Below are positions 25,397 through 34,182 of a DNA stretch of 64,000 bases, in pieces. Location: positions 1 through 64,000 of the forward strand of contig JAKSIP010000009.1 of the NCBI GenBank assembly GCA_024398715.1, given 5' to 3'. The notes beneath the pieces were generated by a model that did no database searches, had not been told where the DNA came from, and saw only the letters and a list, made by a program, of their open reading frames with translations. The DNA is from Bacteroidaceae bacterium. GTDB lineage: Bacteria > Bacteroidota > Bacteroidia > Bacteroidales > Bacteroidaceae. Numbering within the stretch: position 1 is the first letter of the stretch; each line of letters begins with the position of its first letter. The position numbers and the translations under genes are program-made.

Positions 25397-26170
25397 TTAT
25401 TTGGACAATTGGATGTTTTTGGAGATTAACTTGTATATTTCTGACCATAACTCTTTATTCTCCAACAGAGCCAGATGTTTGTCCATAACATTTCTGTCTC
25501 CACGTACGGCGGGTCCTGTCTGCGCTTGTGCCGGAGGCATGAGGCGTGACTTGCGGACTGTTTCGTCAATGAGCGGATACATAATGTCGAAAGGCAGCCC
25601 AATTTCTGTAAGAATCTTGCTTGATATGTCAAACATGCTGTTTATGAAATTACAGCAGAAAACGGCTGCAAGGTGCATCTCAAGACGTTCTGCCGATGTG
25701 GAAGGATAGACTTTCTGAGACATTTTTTTTCCAAGGTCAAGAAGGAATTCCGTATCCTGGCTGTTGGCTGCCTCAACAAAAAGGGTGACTGTTTTCCAGT
25801 CTATAGGGTTGTTTTTGGAGAATGTCTGCATGGGATACAGTACACCGTAGCGTGATGCTCCGTTTTCTTTCCAGATATTCATGTCTACGCTACCTGCTGT
25901 GTGCAGAAACAGGGCTTTACCCTGCTGAGTCTTTACAATTTGCGGACATAACTGCTGCAGGGCACCGTCTGTAAGTGCAACAAGGCAAATGTCCGCTTTT
26001 GGCAATCTGTCTATGGAGGTAGTGCAGAATACGCCTCCAAGTTTATCTGCAAGCAGTTGGGCAGATTCCCGGGTTCTGCTGAATACACCTGCTATTTCAA
26101 ATCCCAACTGTTGCAGCCGTATTGAGAAATGGGTTGCCACGTGTCCGGCTCCGACTATTGATATTTTCAT
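25397..26170 (-). CDS. Rossmann-fold/DUF2520 oxidoreductase
   Basis: This 257-residue protein starts MKISIVGAGHVATHFSIRLQ, a GxGxxA dinucleotide-binding loop. It continues as an NADP-type Rossmann domain to about residue 125 and then a helical DUF2520 domain (HLAAVFCCNFINSMFDISS). The layout resembles ProC and ketopantoate reductases, but the substrate is unknown. I chose the ATG at 26170; 14 more codons upstream would overlap the nitroreductase end. It starts 11 bases after the nitroreductase gene. Confidence 0.82.
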   Translation of the reverse strand: MKISIVGAGHVATHFSIRLQQLGFEIAGVFSRTRESAQLLADKLGGVFCTTSIDRLPKADICLVALTDGALQQLCPQIVKTQQGKALFLHTAGSVDMNIWKENGASRYGVLYPMQTFSKNNPIDWKTVTLFVEAANSQDTEFLLDLGKKMSQKVYPSTSAERLEMHLAAVFCCNFINSMFDISSKILTEIGLPFDIMYPLIDETVRKSRLMPPAQAQTGPAVRGDRNVMDKHLALLENKELWSEIYKLISKNIQLSK

Positions 26171-26181
26171 GAAATGTTCTG

Positions 26182-26709
26182 TCAGTATTTGTCTGTGTGT
26201 ACTTTTTCCCACTGAAGCTTTTCCTCGTTGATGGGCTTGCGTTCCATGCCTTTATAACCGAATCCTACTATGCAGTAGGGGACAAGTGTTTCAGGAATGT
26301 CCAGCAATCTGCGAACGTTATCTCCTGCAGGAGTACCGTCTGCAGCAAAACGGTTGTACATATGTGCCCAGCAACTTCCTATTCCAAGGTCTTCTGCCTG
26401 CAGCTGCATGATTATTGCTGTTATGGAGGCATCGGCTATCCAGGCATCGCTTACCTGGGGATTGCCAAGAACTACTACTGCCATTGCGGCGCCTGCAAGA
26501 AACTGTGAACCGGATTCTCTGCTTTCTGACAGTTTCTGTAACATTGTCTTGTCTTCTACTACTACAAATTCCCAACCGTTGGTGTGTTTTGATGAGGGAG
26601 ACATGAGCGCGGCACGCATAATGAGATGTTTCTGTTCTTCTGTAAGTTTTTCTTCTGTAAACTGGCGCATGCTGCGGCGCAGTTGTACCAAATCTTTGAA
26701 TGAGTCCAT
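26182..26709 (-). CDS. Nitroreductase-family flavoprotein
   Basis: The 175-residue protein is an FMN-dependent NAD(P)H oxidoreductase of the nitroreductase fold. Motifs are LVQLRRSMRQFTEEKLTEEQ with the FMN-binding R-R-S-x-R, MRAALMSPSSKHTNGWEFVV, LGIGSCWAHMYNRFA and the final PYCIVGFGYKGMERKP. The substrate cannot be told. It heads a two-gene unit with the DUF2520 gene. Confidence 0.9.
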   Translation of the reverse strand: MDSFKDLVQLRRSMRQFTEEKLTEEQKHLIMRAALMSPSSKHTNGWEFVVVEDKTMLQKLSESRESGSQFLAGAAMAVVVLGNPQVSDAWIADASITAIIMQLQAEDLGIGSCWAHMYNRFAADGTPAGDNVRRLLDIPETLVPYCIVGFGYKGMERKPINEEKLQWEKVHTDKY

Positions 26710-26836
26710 ATTCGGAATATGTTTTGAATTGTTTTTATTGATTATTTGTGCGAATTTACTAATAAATGGGCATTATATTATACTGAAATCTGTTTTTTAT
26801 CGTTTTATAGCAAGTAAGATTATATATTATAATTAT

Positions 26837-29233
26837 TTGTTTTCCGGTTCTTTTGGAAAAATATTCATTTTGCTGTTTGCCTTGACACTGGGTCTGTCTG
26901 CAACGGCCAGAAATGTTTATGTGTATGGTACTATCAGGGACGATACGCATGAACCTGTTGCTTTTGCTACCGTTAACGAGGAAAAACTGCTTGTAAGTGC
27001 CGTGTCTTCTTTTGATGGAAGCTATTCCTTGAAAACGTCTTATGCTGATACCATTACGCTTGTTTTCCGTATGATTGGGCACGAGACCAGAAAACGCCAG
27101 CTTATTGAACCGCAGGATACTGTCTTTCTTGATGTTGTGCTTCCGGTGGAAGGCTATTCGACGGGCGAGGTCACTATTTCTGAACGTTATCGCCAGATGG
27201 ATGGAACCCAGGTCCTGAAAGCGGAAGATTTGCATCTGGCTCCGTCGGCATCGGGAAATGCCATTGAATCTTTTATCGCTACCCAGGCTGGTGTGAACAA
27301 TCAGAACGAGTTGAGCAGCCAGTACTCTGTAAGAGGCGGAAATTTTGATGAAAACAGTGTGTATGTCAACGGAGTGGAGATTTTCCGTCCTATGCTTGTG
27401 CGCAGCGGACAGCAGGAGGGACTTAGTTTTCTGAATCCCGCAATGGTTCAGGATATATATTTCTCTTCTGGCGGTTTCCAGGCAAAGTATTCTGACAAGA
27501 TGTCTTCTGTACTTGATGTTACTTATAAAAGACCTGAGCGGACCGAGGGCTCGGTTTCTGTTGATCTGATGGGATCAGGTATCTATTTTGGAACAGGAAA
27601 CAAGAAAATTTCTTTTATCAACAGTCTGCGCTATAAGACAAACAGATATCTGCTTGGCTCACTCGATACAGAGGGCGAGTATAATCCGAATTTCCTTGAT
27701 TACCAGGCATATTTTACATGGAATATTTCAAAAAAGTTGCGTTTTAATGTGCTTGGAAACATTGCCCGGAACAATTACAGGTTTACTCCGGCTACCCGGT
27801 CAACTTCTTTCGGAACTTTGGAGGATACACATAATTTCAAAGTCTATTTTGACGGTTGGGAAAGGGATCTGTTCCAGACATTGTTCGCATCTGTTGGTAT
27901 TGATTACAAATTGAGTGATTACAGCAATATTGGAGTAGGCTTTTCCGCTTTTTCCAGCTACGAGGTGGAAACGTATGACATAGCTGGAGAATATTGGCTT
28001 GATAATCTTGACCGGGATCAGAATTTCAGTATAGGCCGGTATATGGAGCATGCACGCAATCTTCTGAAATGGAATACGCAGCAACTGAAAGTGGACGGTA
28101 CCCATTATATTGGGAATAATATTCTGAAATGGGGCGTGGAAGGACGCCGGGAACATATCATGGAACAGATGCGTGAATGGGAGAACCGTGATTCTGCCGG
28201 ATATACTGTTCCAAAACACGATACTGGAGCGTTGGAAATGGTATATTCTATCCATTCCCAAAGTGATATTACCAATTGGCGTTGGGCTGCGTATGTCCAG
28301 AATGCGTATCATTTGAATACAAACCGTGGTTTGTTCACATTCAACCTTGGCGCAAGGCTGTCAGGCTGGAGCTGGAATAATGAACTTCTGTTCAGTCCGC
28401 GTTTCTCTGTAGGATATGTTCCGCAGAATCATGATAATCTTACTTTCAGATTTTCTGCGGGTCTCTACTACCAGTCCCCATTTTACAAGGAGTTGAAAGA
28501 TACTGTTGTGGAAAACGGAATAGGAAAGGTGGTTCTGAATAAAAATATAAAGTCCCAAAAGTCAATCCAGTTCGTGCTTGGCGGTGATTGGGTGTTCAAT
28601 GTTTTTAACAGGAGTTTCAAATTGTCATCGGAACTGTATTACAAAATCTTGAGGGATCTTATTCCATATAATGTAGATAATGTGAGAATTGTCTATTATG
28701 GAAATAACTGTGCCGACGGATATGCCGTTGGTTGGGATACAAAACTGTTCGGAGAATTTGTGCCTGGAGTTGATTCGTGGATTTCCTTTTCACTCATGCG
28801 CACGCATGAAACTATTGCAGGCAAGGATTTGCCCCGTCCTCAGGACCAGTTGTACAATCTTTCCCTGTATTTTACGGATTTCTTTCCCAATTTAGACCGT
28901 CTGACAATGAATCTCAAACTGATGTATTCCGGAGGTCTTCCGTTCGGACCGCCTCATACCGGTAGGGAAGAGATGGTGTTCCGTGCACCGGATTACATGC
29001 GTATTGATATGGGACTGTCCTACAATGTTATAGATAAGAAGAAAAATCCATATCATAACGGACATGAACGTCTTGTCAAGAACTTCTGGATAGGATTGGA
29101 CTGCTTCAATATAATAGGTGCCAATAATGTAAACTCCTATTATTGGGTAAACGATATCAACGGAATCCAGTTTGCCGTTCCCAATTATCTTACAGGACGC
29201 CGCCTTAATCTGCGTTTGATGATTGATTTTTAG
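26837..29233 (+). CDS. TonB-dependent receptor with carboxypeptidase-like N-terminal domain
   Basis: The ~798-residue outer-membrane protein has a hydrophobic signal (IFILLFALTLGLSATA), a carboxypeptidase-D-like beta domain (VYGTIRDDTHEPVAFATVNE), and a plug (SQYSVRGGNFDENSVYVNGV). A 22-strand-type barrel follows, ending RRLNLRLMIDF with the terminal Phe. It probably imports a ligand that cannot be named; no SusD partner is adjacent. No ATG precedes the signal sequence in frame. TTG at 26837 is my choice; the long 5' extension to 26297 is antisense to the nitroreductase and not real. The 3' end overlaps the convergent HdrA-like gene by 29 bases. Confidence 0.85.
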   Translation: MFSGSFGKIFILLFALTLGLSATARNVYVYGTIRDDTHEPVAFATVNEEKLLVSAVSSFDGSYSLKTSYADTITLVFRMIGHETRKRQLIEPQDTVFLDVVLPVEGYSTGEVTISERYRQMDGTQVLKAEDLHLAPSASGNAIESFIATQAGVNNQNELSSQYSVRGGNFDENSVYVNGVEIFRPMLVRSGQQEGLSFLNPAMVQDIYFSSGGFQAKYSDKMSSVLDVTYKRPERTEGSVSVDLMGSGIYFGTGNKKISFINSLRYKTNRYLLGSLDTEGEYNPNFLDYQAYFTWNISKKLRFNVLGNIARNNYRFTPATRSTSFGTLEDTHNFKVYFDGWERDLFQTLFASVGIDYKLSDYSNIGVGFSAFSSYEVETYDIAGEYWLDNLDRDQNFSIGRYMEHARNLLKWNTQQLKVDGTHYIGNNILKWGVEGRREHIMEQMREWENRDSAGYTVPKHDTGALEMVYSIHSQSDITNWRWAAYVQNAYHLNTNRGLFTFNLGARLSGWSWNNELLFSPRFSVGYVPQNHDNLTFRFSAGLYYQSPFYKELKDTVVENGIGKVVLNKNIKSQKSIQFVLGGDWVFNVFNRSFKLSSELYYKILRDLIPYNVDNVRIVYYGNNCADGYAVGWDTKLFGEFVPGVDSWISFSLMRTHETIAGKDLPRPQDQLYNLSLYFTDFFPNLDRLTMNLKLMYSGGLPFGPPHTGREEMVFRAPDYMRIDMGLSYNVIDKKKNPYHNGHERLVKNFWIGLDCFNIIGANNVNSYYWVNDINGIQFAVPNYLTGRRLNLRLMIDF

Positions 29234-30242
29234 TCCTCAGACTGTCCTGTATGGTAACAGCGGCGCTGCGGCCGTCGTTGATGCAGTCCTGCACAGTCAT
29301 CGGACGTTTTGCGGTTCCTGCTACGTATAGTCCTTCAATAGCGGTCTTGTTATCGGCAATATGCGGATTGAGACTTTCAATGAAACCGTATTCGCCGCAT
29401 ATGTTGCATTTCTTTCCCAAATCGGTTGTTCCGGTGCTTGGTTCCATGCCGACCATCAGTACAAGAAGGTCTGCCGTCATTTTCAACGGAAGTCCAAGTA
29501 ACGTGTCTTCTGATTTTATTTGCAGACGCCCGTCAAATGTAGATGCGGATTCGCTGATACGGCCTCTGACAAAATTGATTTTGTATTGCTCCTGGGCTTG
29601 GCGGTACATCTCTTCAAATCCCTGTCCCCACATGCGCAAATCCATATAGAAAACCGATACCTGACACTGGGGTAAACGCTTTTTTACTTCTATTGCCTGT
29701 TTTACTGCTGTAACACAGCATAATTTGGAGCAGTAGTGGTTTCCTACTTTTTCGTCTCTTGAACCTACACATTGCAGGAATACAATATTTCTTGGCTGAC
29801 TGTTTACAGCATTGACAATCTTGTCGTAACGTATCATGTTTTCCATGTCAAGTGATGTAATTACGCCTTTGTATATGCCGTATCCAAGTTCTTCTTTACG
29901 TGAGGCATCGAACACTTTATAACCGGTTGAAACCAATACTGCCTGGGCAACGTACTCATGTCCGGATTTATCTGTCAGGACCCACGAATTCTGGGAATTC
30001 CCAAGATTTATGATCTCTGTTTCGTAAAAAGTCTCAATATTGTCTGAAAGCAACTTTGCACTGAGTTCTGTTACGATTTCCTGTGCGGACTGGAAATTGG
30101 GAAAAAGGAAAGCTTTGTCCTGAATGTTCTTCAGAGCCGATGCCCCCTTTTCAAACAATTTGACTTTTATGCCGTTGGATGCCAATACATGGGCGGCTTC
30201 TATGCCTGCAACTCCCGCTCCGATTATTGCTACTGTACTCAT
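29205..30242 (-). CDS. HdrA-like FAD protein (short form)
   Basis: This 345-residue flavoprotein starts TVAIIGAGVAGIEAAHVLAS, an FAD-binding GxGxxG. It carries the HdrA signature FLQCVGSRDEKVGNHYCSKL followed by CCVTAVKQA, and ends with a GLYVAGTAKRPMTVQDCIND FAD-contact motif. Methanogen HdrA is about 650 residues with extra ferredoxin domains; those are missing here. In sulfate reducers and others, Hdr-like flavoproteins route electrons between ferredoxin, NADH and disulfide-like acceptors. It overlaps the HdrB-like gene by 4 bases (ATGA). Confidence 0.82.
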   Translation of the reverse strand: MSTVAIIGAGVAGIEAAHVLASNGIKVKLFEKGASALKNIQDKAFLFPNFQSAQEIVTELSAKLLSDNIETFYETEIINLGNSQNSWVLTDKSGHEYVAQAVLVSTGYKVFDASRKEELGYGIYKGVITSLDMENMIRYDKIVNAVNSQPRNIVFLQCVGSRDEKVGNHYCSKLCCVTAVKQAIEVKKRLPQCQVSVFYMDLRMWGQGFEEMYRQAQEQYKINFVRGRISESASTFDGRLQIKSEDTLLGLPLKMTADLLVLMVGMEPSTGTTDLGKKCNICGEYGFIESLNPHIADNKTAIEGLYVAGTAKRPMTVQDCINDGRSAAVTIQDSLRTKNQSSNAD

Positions 30243-31291
30243 ACCTGTAATATTGTAGGTTTTTCGGGCTTACGGAATATCTTTCCGCTGACGCCCTTGA
30301 ATTTATCATTTGGATTGTATTCAATTCCGATTTTGTCCAGCAGATGTTCTGCCTGGACCTGATGAATCTGTAATCCGAGCTCCCACGGATCATAGCCAAG
30401 CAGAAGCCCTGCCATTTCTTCGTAAGTAAGAACGGGAATACCGTATCCGTCCTTATCGTATGTCTTATGTTCCATCTCGGCAATTGTGTATTGCCAGCGG
30501 TCAAGAAACAATGTGCAACCCGGACAGTTTGTCACTATAAAATCCGGCTCGTAGGGTTCCATGGATTCCAGTTTCTTTTTGGTGTTGGATATGGAATATC
30601 CGCGGTTTTCCTGAATGAGGTATTGCCTGAATCCGAATCCGCAGCAGTGACGGCGTTCCGGGTAATCAACAACTTCTCCTCCCCAGGATTCAATCATACC
30701 TGCCAATACGTACGGAAATTCAGCTTTTCCTATGCCTTTGTCAGGAAATATCTTTGCGTAGTGGCAGCCAATATGTTCTACCACTCTCAAAGGCTTGCCT
30801 GTAAAGCGGTTTACCAACCGGTATTTCATTTTCTTTGCCAGCTCTTCTCTGAATTTGTATATTATGTCAGAGGGGTGTACAAGGTTGGTGGGAATCTCAA
30901 ATTCACGTTTTGTAGCTTTGTACAGGTATTCTCTTGTCTTTTCCAGGAGTTCCGGATGTTCCTGCCATGTGTGTATTACCTCTGTGAAAACCCCGAACGA
31001 TGTAACGCAGGATGGTACATAATTTGTATATCCGTGTTCAGTCATCAGAGAAAACAGCCTGGCAACTACGGTCATGGTTGTCTCTATTGGAACTATATCG
31101 GCGTGATATCCTATTCCTGTGCATGTATGCTGTCTGAAATCGTCATATATGTCTTTCCCAAGTTCCTCTTTCAGAATCCTGAGGAATGCAGTCTCGCTTC
31201 CGGGAAAGAAAGTCTGTCTTATGCAGCTGCGCTCATAAAAATAGTGATCGTCTGCAATTGCTTTCTGATATTCGTTCCAATAACGGTTCAT
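30239..31291 (-). CDS. HdrB-like CCG-domain protein
   Basis: The 350-residue protein has the cysteine-rich CCG domain of heterodisulfide reductase subunit B. Visible ligands are HIGCHYAKIF, HCCGFGFRQYL and NCPGCTLFLDRW, which in HdrB bind a noncubane [4Fe-4S] cluster. N-terminal residues also hold CTGIGYHADI and VPSCVTSFG, a weaker first repeat. ATG 31289-31291 (MNRYWNEYQK) is preferred; the open frame upstream lies in the preceding gene. It starts 8 bases after the membrane Fe-S gene. Confidence 0.82.
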   Translation of the reverse strand: MNRYWNEYQKAIADDHYFYERSCIRQTFFPGSETAFLRILKEELGKDIYDDFRQHTCTGIGYHADIVPIETTMTVVARLFSLMTEHGYTNYVPSCVTSFGVFTEVIHTWQEHPELLEKTREYLYKATKREFEIPTNLVHPSDIIYKFREELAKKMKYRLVNRFTGKPLRVVEHIGCHYAKIFPDKGIGKAEFPYVLAGMIESWGGEVVDYPERRHCCGFGFRQYLIQENRGYSISNTKKKLESMEPYEPDFIVTNCPGCTLFLDRWQYTIAEMEHKTYDKDGYGIPVLTYEEMAGLLLGYDPWELGLQIHQVQAEHLLDKIGIEYNPNDKFKGVSGKIFRKPEKPTILQV

Positions 31292-31299
31292 TCTTGTTT

Positions 31300-33252
31300 C
31301 TAATTTTCCAAAATTATGTTTTCTGCAACAAGTTCCGCAATATCGCGTACCGGCTGCTTTGTGTTGTGCAGAAATGCTTTTTTGCACATGGGACACGCTG
31401 TGGCAATTGTTTCTGCACCGCTTTCAGTCAGGTTCTCTATTGCGGCATTGCGTATTTTTGTCTGATCATTGATGCCAAGCACAGTGTTACCCAGGTTAAA
31501 TCCGCAGCAGATGCTGTTTTCACGTTCAAGTTTTACAGTCTGCGGGTTGCTGACTGCTTCAAGAACCCTTCTCGGTTCATTGTATATTCCCATGCCCCTT
31601 CCCAATTCGCACGGATCGTGATATGCGGTTTTTGCCTGACCGTGGCGCACTGTCAGTCTGCCTTCAGAAATCAGTTTGTCTATGAATACCGTGTGATGCA
31701 TGACCGGAATATCCAGCTTATATTCTTTTGTGAATGACTGATAGCAGATAGGACATGAGGTAACAAGCATCTCAGCTCCCGATTCCTCAAGCAGCCTTTT
31801 GTTTTTTTCTCTCAATTCTGCAGCCTGGTTAAAGAATCCCTGCTGTTCCAACGGGCGGCCGCAGCATATTGTGGCATGGTGGTCCATGTGCCAGTATTTG
31901 ATGCCTGCCGCATTGAATATCTGCTCCATTGCGGTTGTGATGCCCGGTGTAAGATGAGACATGCATCCTCCAAAATATGCCACGCGTCCCATAGCATTGA
32001 ACGGGGAACGCATACCATGCAGGTAACTGTAGTTGCCCCGGGTGTCTATAGCTCCTTTGTTTCTTTGGATCTTTCTCAGAGATGCGATATCTATCTGCAC
32101 AGGACAGGCAATGGAACATTGTCCGCACATAAGACAATCTGTTGACATTGTTCTGATAACCGATGCCCGTTCTTTCATTCTTATTGAACGTATCAGGTAC
32201 ACGGCCTGTACTTTATGCCCGTTTACGTCTCTGTTGAGCGGACAGCCGTCTATGCAGATTCCGCAACGGCTGCAGGCGTTGAGCTCGAACATGCTGTAAC
32301 CGCTTTTTGCATTGCATTCAGTCATCCCTATTTTTCGGAAATATATAAGGAATAACTCTGTAAAGATGTGCATATAGCGTGTGAACGGCATGGTTACAAA
32401 GAAAATTGTAAGCATTATTGAATAGAACAGCCATAGAGACATTTCCATTCCTTCAACAATAACAGGATCAAACAGCTTTGCAAGACTCAGAGTCCAGAAA
32501 CCGCCGTTGCCGTACAATGATGCCGTTACCGATTCCGCCAAAAAACGCAATGGAAAGATGCACCATAGTGACATTTTGGAAAAACGGTCAATGATGGTGT
32601 GTCTTGTGGTATTGCGCATACCCATTAAACGGGACCGGAATATCTTGATGACAGCAAGTGTCAGACCAAGGAAAACGTATAGGAGTAGGGCATCCATCAG
32701 GTTTGCATAGAACTTTGCATTCTTGAACTGCGGTGAATTCGAATGCAGGAAATAACGGTAGAATATTGCCAGATGGAGCGGACGCTTGTAATGAATCTTT
32801 ACATTCTCCGGATTGTTTTGCAATATGTCTGTTGCCGGAGTATCAGTCTTGGAATAAGCTATCCAGTTTCCTTGTGATATCAGTTCCGATGCGAATTCAG
32901 GACTGTTGTCACTATTGAGATGTCTGACAGCTGACATACTTTCCATTGCACCAGCAACAATAAGCAGAAACCATCCGAGAGCATATGCCTGATGCATTAT
33001 CCCAAGAACAACATTGCGCTTGAAAATTCTGATATGAAGAAGACCCTCCCTGAGCATCTCCCAAATTGCTGGAAAAATATTCCAGCTTATCCAGTTCTTC
33101 CGCAATACTGCGCGTTGCTCTTCGTTGAAAAGTCTGATCCAACGGATATATTTCCAGATACAGACAACCAACAGAAAGAGTACTCCTGCCATAAACGGTA
33201 TGACAAAAGAGTTGAAAGGCGTTAATGTTATTTTCTGGATCATTTCAGTCAT
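31300..33252 (-). CDS. Membrane-bound Hdr-like Fe-S oxidoreductase (HdrE-HdrD type fusion)
   Basis: This 650-residue protein has about four N-terminal membrane helices (near 14-36, 83-103, 185-205, 271-293). A ferredoxin domain follows with C327-x2-C330-x2-C333-x3-C337 and C373-x2-C376-x2-C379-x3-C383, then two CCG repeats (YFGGCMSHL...ICCGRPL...SCPICY; HDPCELGRG...SICCGFN...ACPMCK). This matches membrane Fe-S proteins that pass electrons between quinone or heme and a soluble Hdr module. Histidines in the helix region (HIRIFKRNVVLGIMHQ) could bind heme. It overlaps the downstream end of the upstream ferredoxin gene by 8 bases. Confidence 0.85.
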   Translation of the reverse strand: MTEMIQKITLTPFNSFVIPFMAGVLFLLVVCIWKYIRWIRLFNEEQRAVLRKNWISWNIFPAIWEMLREGLLHIRIFKRNVVLGIMHQAYALGWFLLIVAGAMESMSAVRHLNSDNSPEFASELISQGNWIAYSKTDTPATDILQNNPENVKIHYKRPLHLAIFYRYFLHSNSPQFKNAKFYANLMDALLLYVFLGLTLAVIKIFRSRLMGMRNTTRHTIIDRFSKMSLWCIFPLRFLAESVTASLYGNGGFWTLSLAKLFDPVIVEGMEMSLWLFYSIMLTIFFVTMPFTRYMHIFTELFLIYFRKIGMTECNAKSGYSMFELNACSRCGICIDGCPLNRDVNGHKVQAVYLIRSIRMKERASVIRTMSTDCLMCGQCSIACPVQIDIASLRKIQRNKGAIDTRGNYSYLHGMRSPFNAMGRVAYFGGCMSHLTPGITTAMEQIFNAAGIKYWHMDHHATICCGRPLEQQGFFNQAAELREKNKRLLEESGAEMLVTSCPICYQSFTKEYKLDIPVMHHTVFIDKLISEGRLTVRHGQAKTAYHDPCELGRGMGIYNEPRRVLEAVSNPQTVKLERENSICCGFNLGNTVLGINDQTKIRNAAIENLTESGAETIATACPMCKKAFLHNTKQPVRDIAELVAENIILEN

Positions 33253-33574
33253 TGTTAAGCAGTTTGCGCATCTGTATTATCAGGTGGCGCAGATTGACAC
33301 CGCGCGGACAGACCAATGTGCATTTGCCACAGAGCATGCATGCTTTGAGCATTTGGTCCAATTCCTGTGTCTGTCCCTGGCGGAACAAAGTGTGGATGCG
33401 GCGTATATTGTAGTCTGTAAAGTTTCTTGCGGAGCATGTGGCTGAACACATTCCGCATTGGAAACAGCGCGCAAAAGAGGGCTCGCGTTTCAGCAAACGT
33501 GTGTAAAGTTCTCTGTTGGTCTTGTCTGTATCCAACGCACGCGGCTTTTCTATTGCAAATCCAAAATCCTTCAT
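33245..33574 (-). CDS. HdrC-like 4Fe-4S protein, small
   Basis: The 109-residue protein has two cluster motifs, CFQCGMCSATC and CMLCGKCTLVCPRGVN, as in HdrC. It probably carries electrons between the HdrA-like and CCG subunits. It overlaps both neighbours (4 bases upstream, 8 downstream), so the module is translated as a unit. Confidence 0.82.
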   Translation of the reverse strand: MKDFGFAIEKPRALDTDKTNRELYTRLLKREPSFARCFQCGMCSATCSARNFTDYNIRRIHTLFRQGQTQELDQMLKACMLCGKCTLVCPRGVNLRHLIIQMRKLLNND

Positions 33575-34173
33575 TTGAGTATGGTGTCTCTGAATTTGTC
33601 TCCCCCTGTTACTTTGAAAATCTCTCTGAGTTCTTCCATTGTCTTGTCTTCAATGTGACGCAATGCACCGGGACCGCTCCCATTGTAATTGGCTCCGAAT
33701 TTGGGGGCAAGTTCCGTGATGTTGTTCCGGTACCATTCCCAGACAGGACCCTGTTCTGGATGTTTACGCGGATCAACGCGGTCGGGGTGTACACAATAAC
33801 CTATATCAAGTATATTCTGCCCAACTCCTTTGGCAAGTTCGCGCTGTTGCAGACCGCGGCGGCTTTCAGAAAAATATCCAAGTTCCTGAGACGCTTTCCG
33901 AAGTACGGAAATAAGCAGTCCTGGCACATTTCCGCGCGGGCATCGTGTCTTGCATGAAAGGCATTGCCCGCAGTACCATATTGTGTCGGATCTCAGCAAC
34001 TGCTCAATCTCGTCCTCGTCTCCACGCTGAACAGTATCGCAAATCCTGCGAGGATCGTAATCATAGAATTCGGCTGCGGGACAAATAGCTGTGCAGATAC
34101 CACAATTCATGCATGCCTTAAGGGCATCCTGAAATCTGAAATCCTGTTTCAATTTTTCCAACAGACTTCCCAT
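33571..34173 (-). CDS. HdrC-like 4Fe-4S dicluster protein
   Basis: This 200-residue protein has CMNCGICTAICPAAEF (near residue 22) and CGQCLSCKTRCPRGNV (near 93), two ferredoxin-like motifs in the HdrC arrangement, and then a helical tail. It opens the five-gene Hdr-like module. It starts 9 bases after the VOC gene, which suggests the module serves the enzymes encoded just upstream. Confidence 0.82.
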   Translation of the reverse strand: MGSLLEKLKQDFRFQDALKACMNCGICTAICPAAEFYDYDPRRICDTVQRGDEDEIEQLLRSDTIWYCGQCLSCKTRCPRGNVPGLLISVLRKASQELGYFSESRRGLQQRELAKGVGQNILDIGYCVHPDRVDPRKHPEQGPVWEWYRNNITELAPKFGANYNGSGPGALRHIEDKTMEELREIFKVTGGDKFRDTILK

Positions 34174-34182
34174 AATTGTCTA

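Noticed and set aside
26297..26836. 5' extension of the TonB receptor frame
   Set aside because: It is antisense to the nitroreductase gene and not protein-like. The signal peptide begins after 26837.
30467..31303. 278-codon plus-strand frame
   Set aside because: Cys/Phe/Tyr-rich shadow of the HdrB-like gene, typical of antisense frames.
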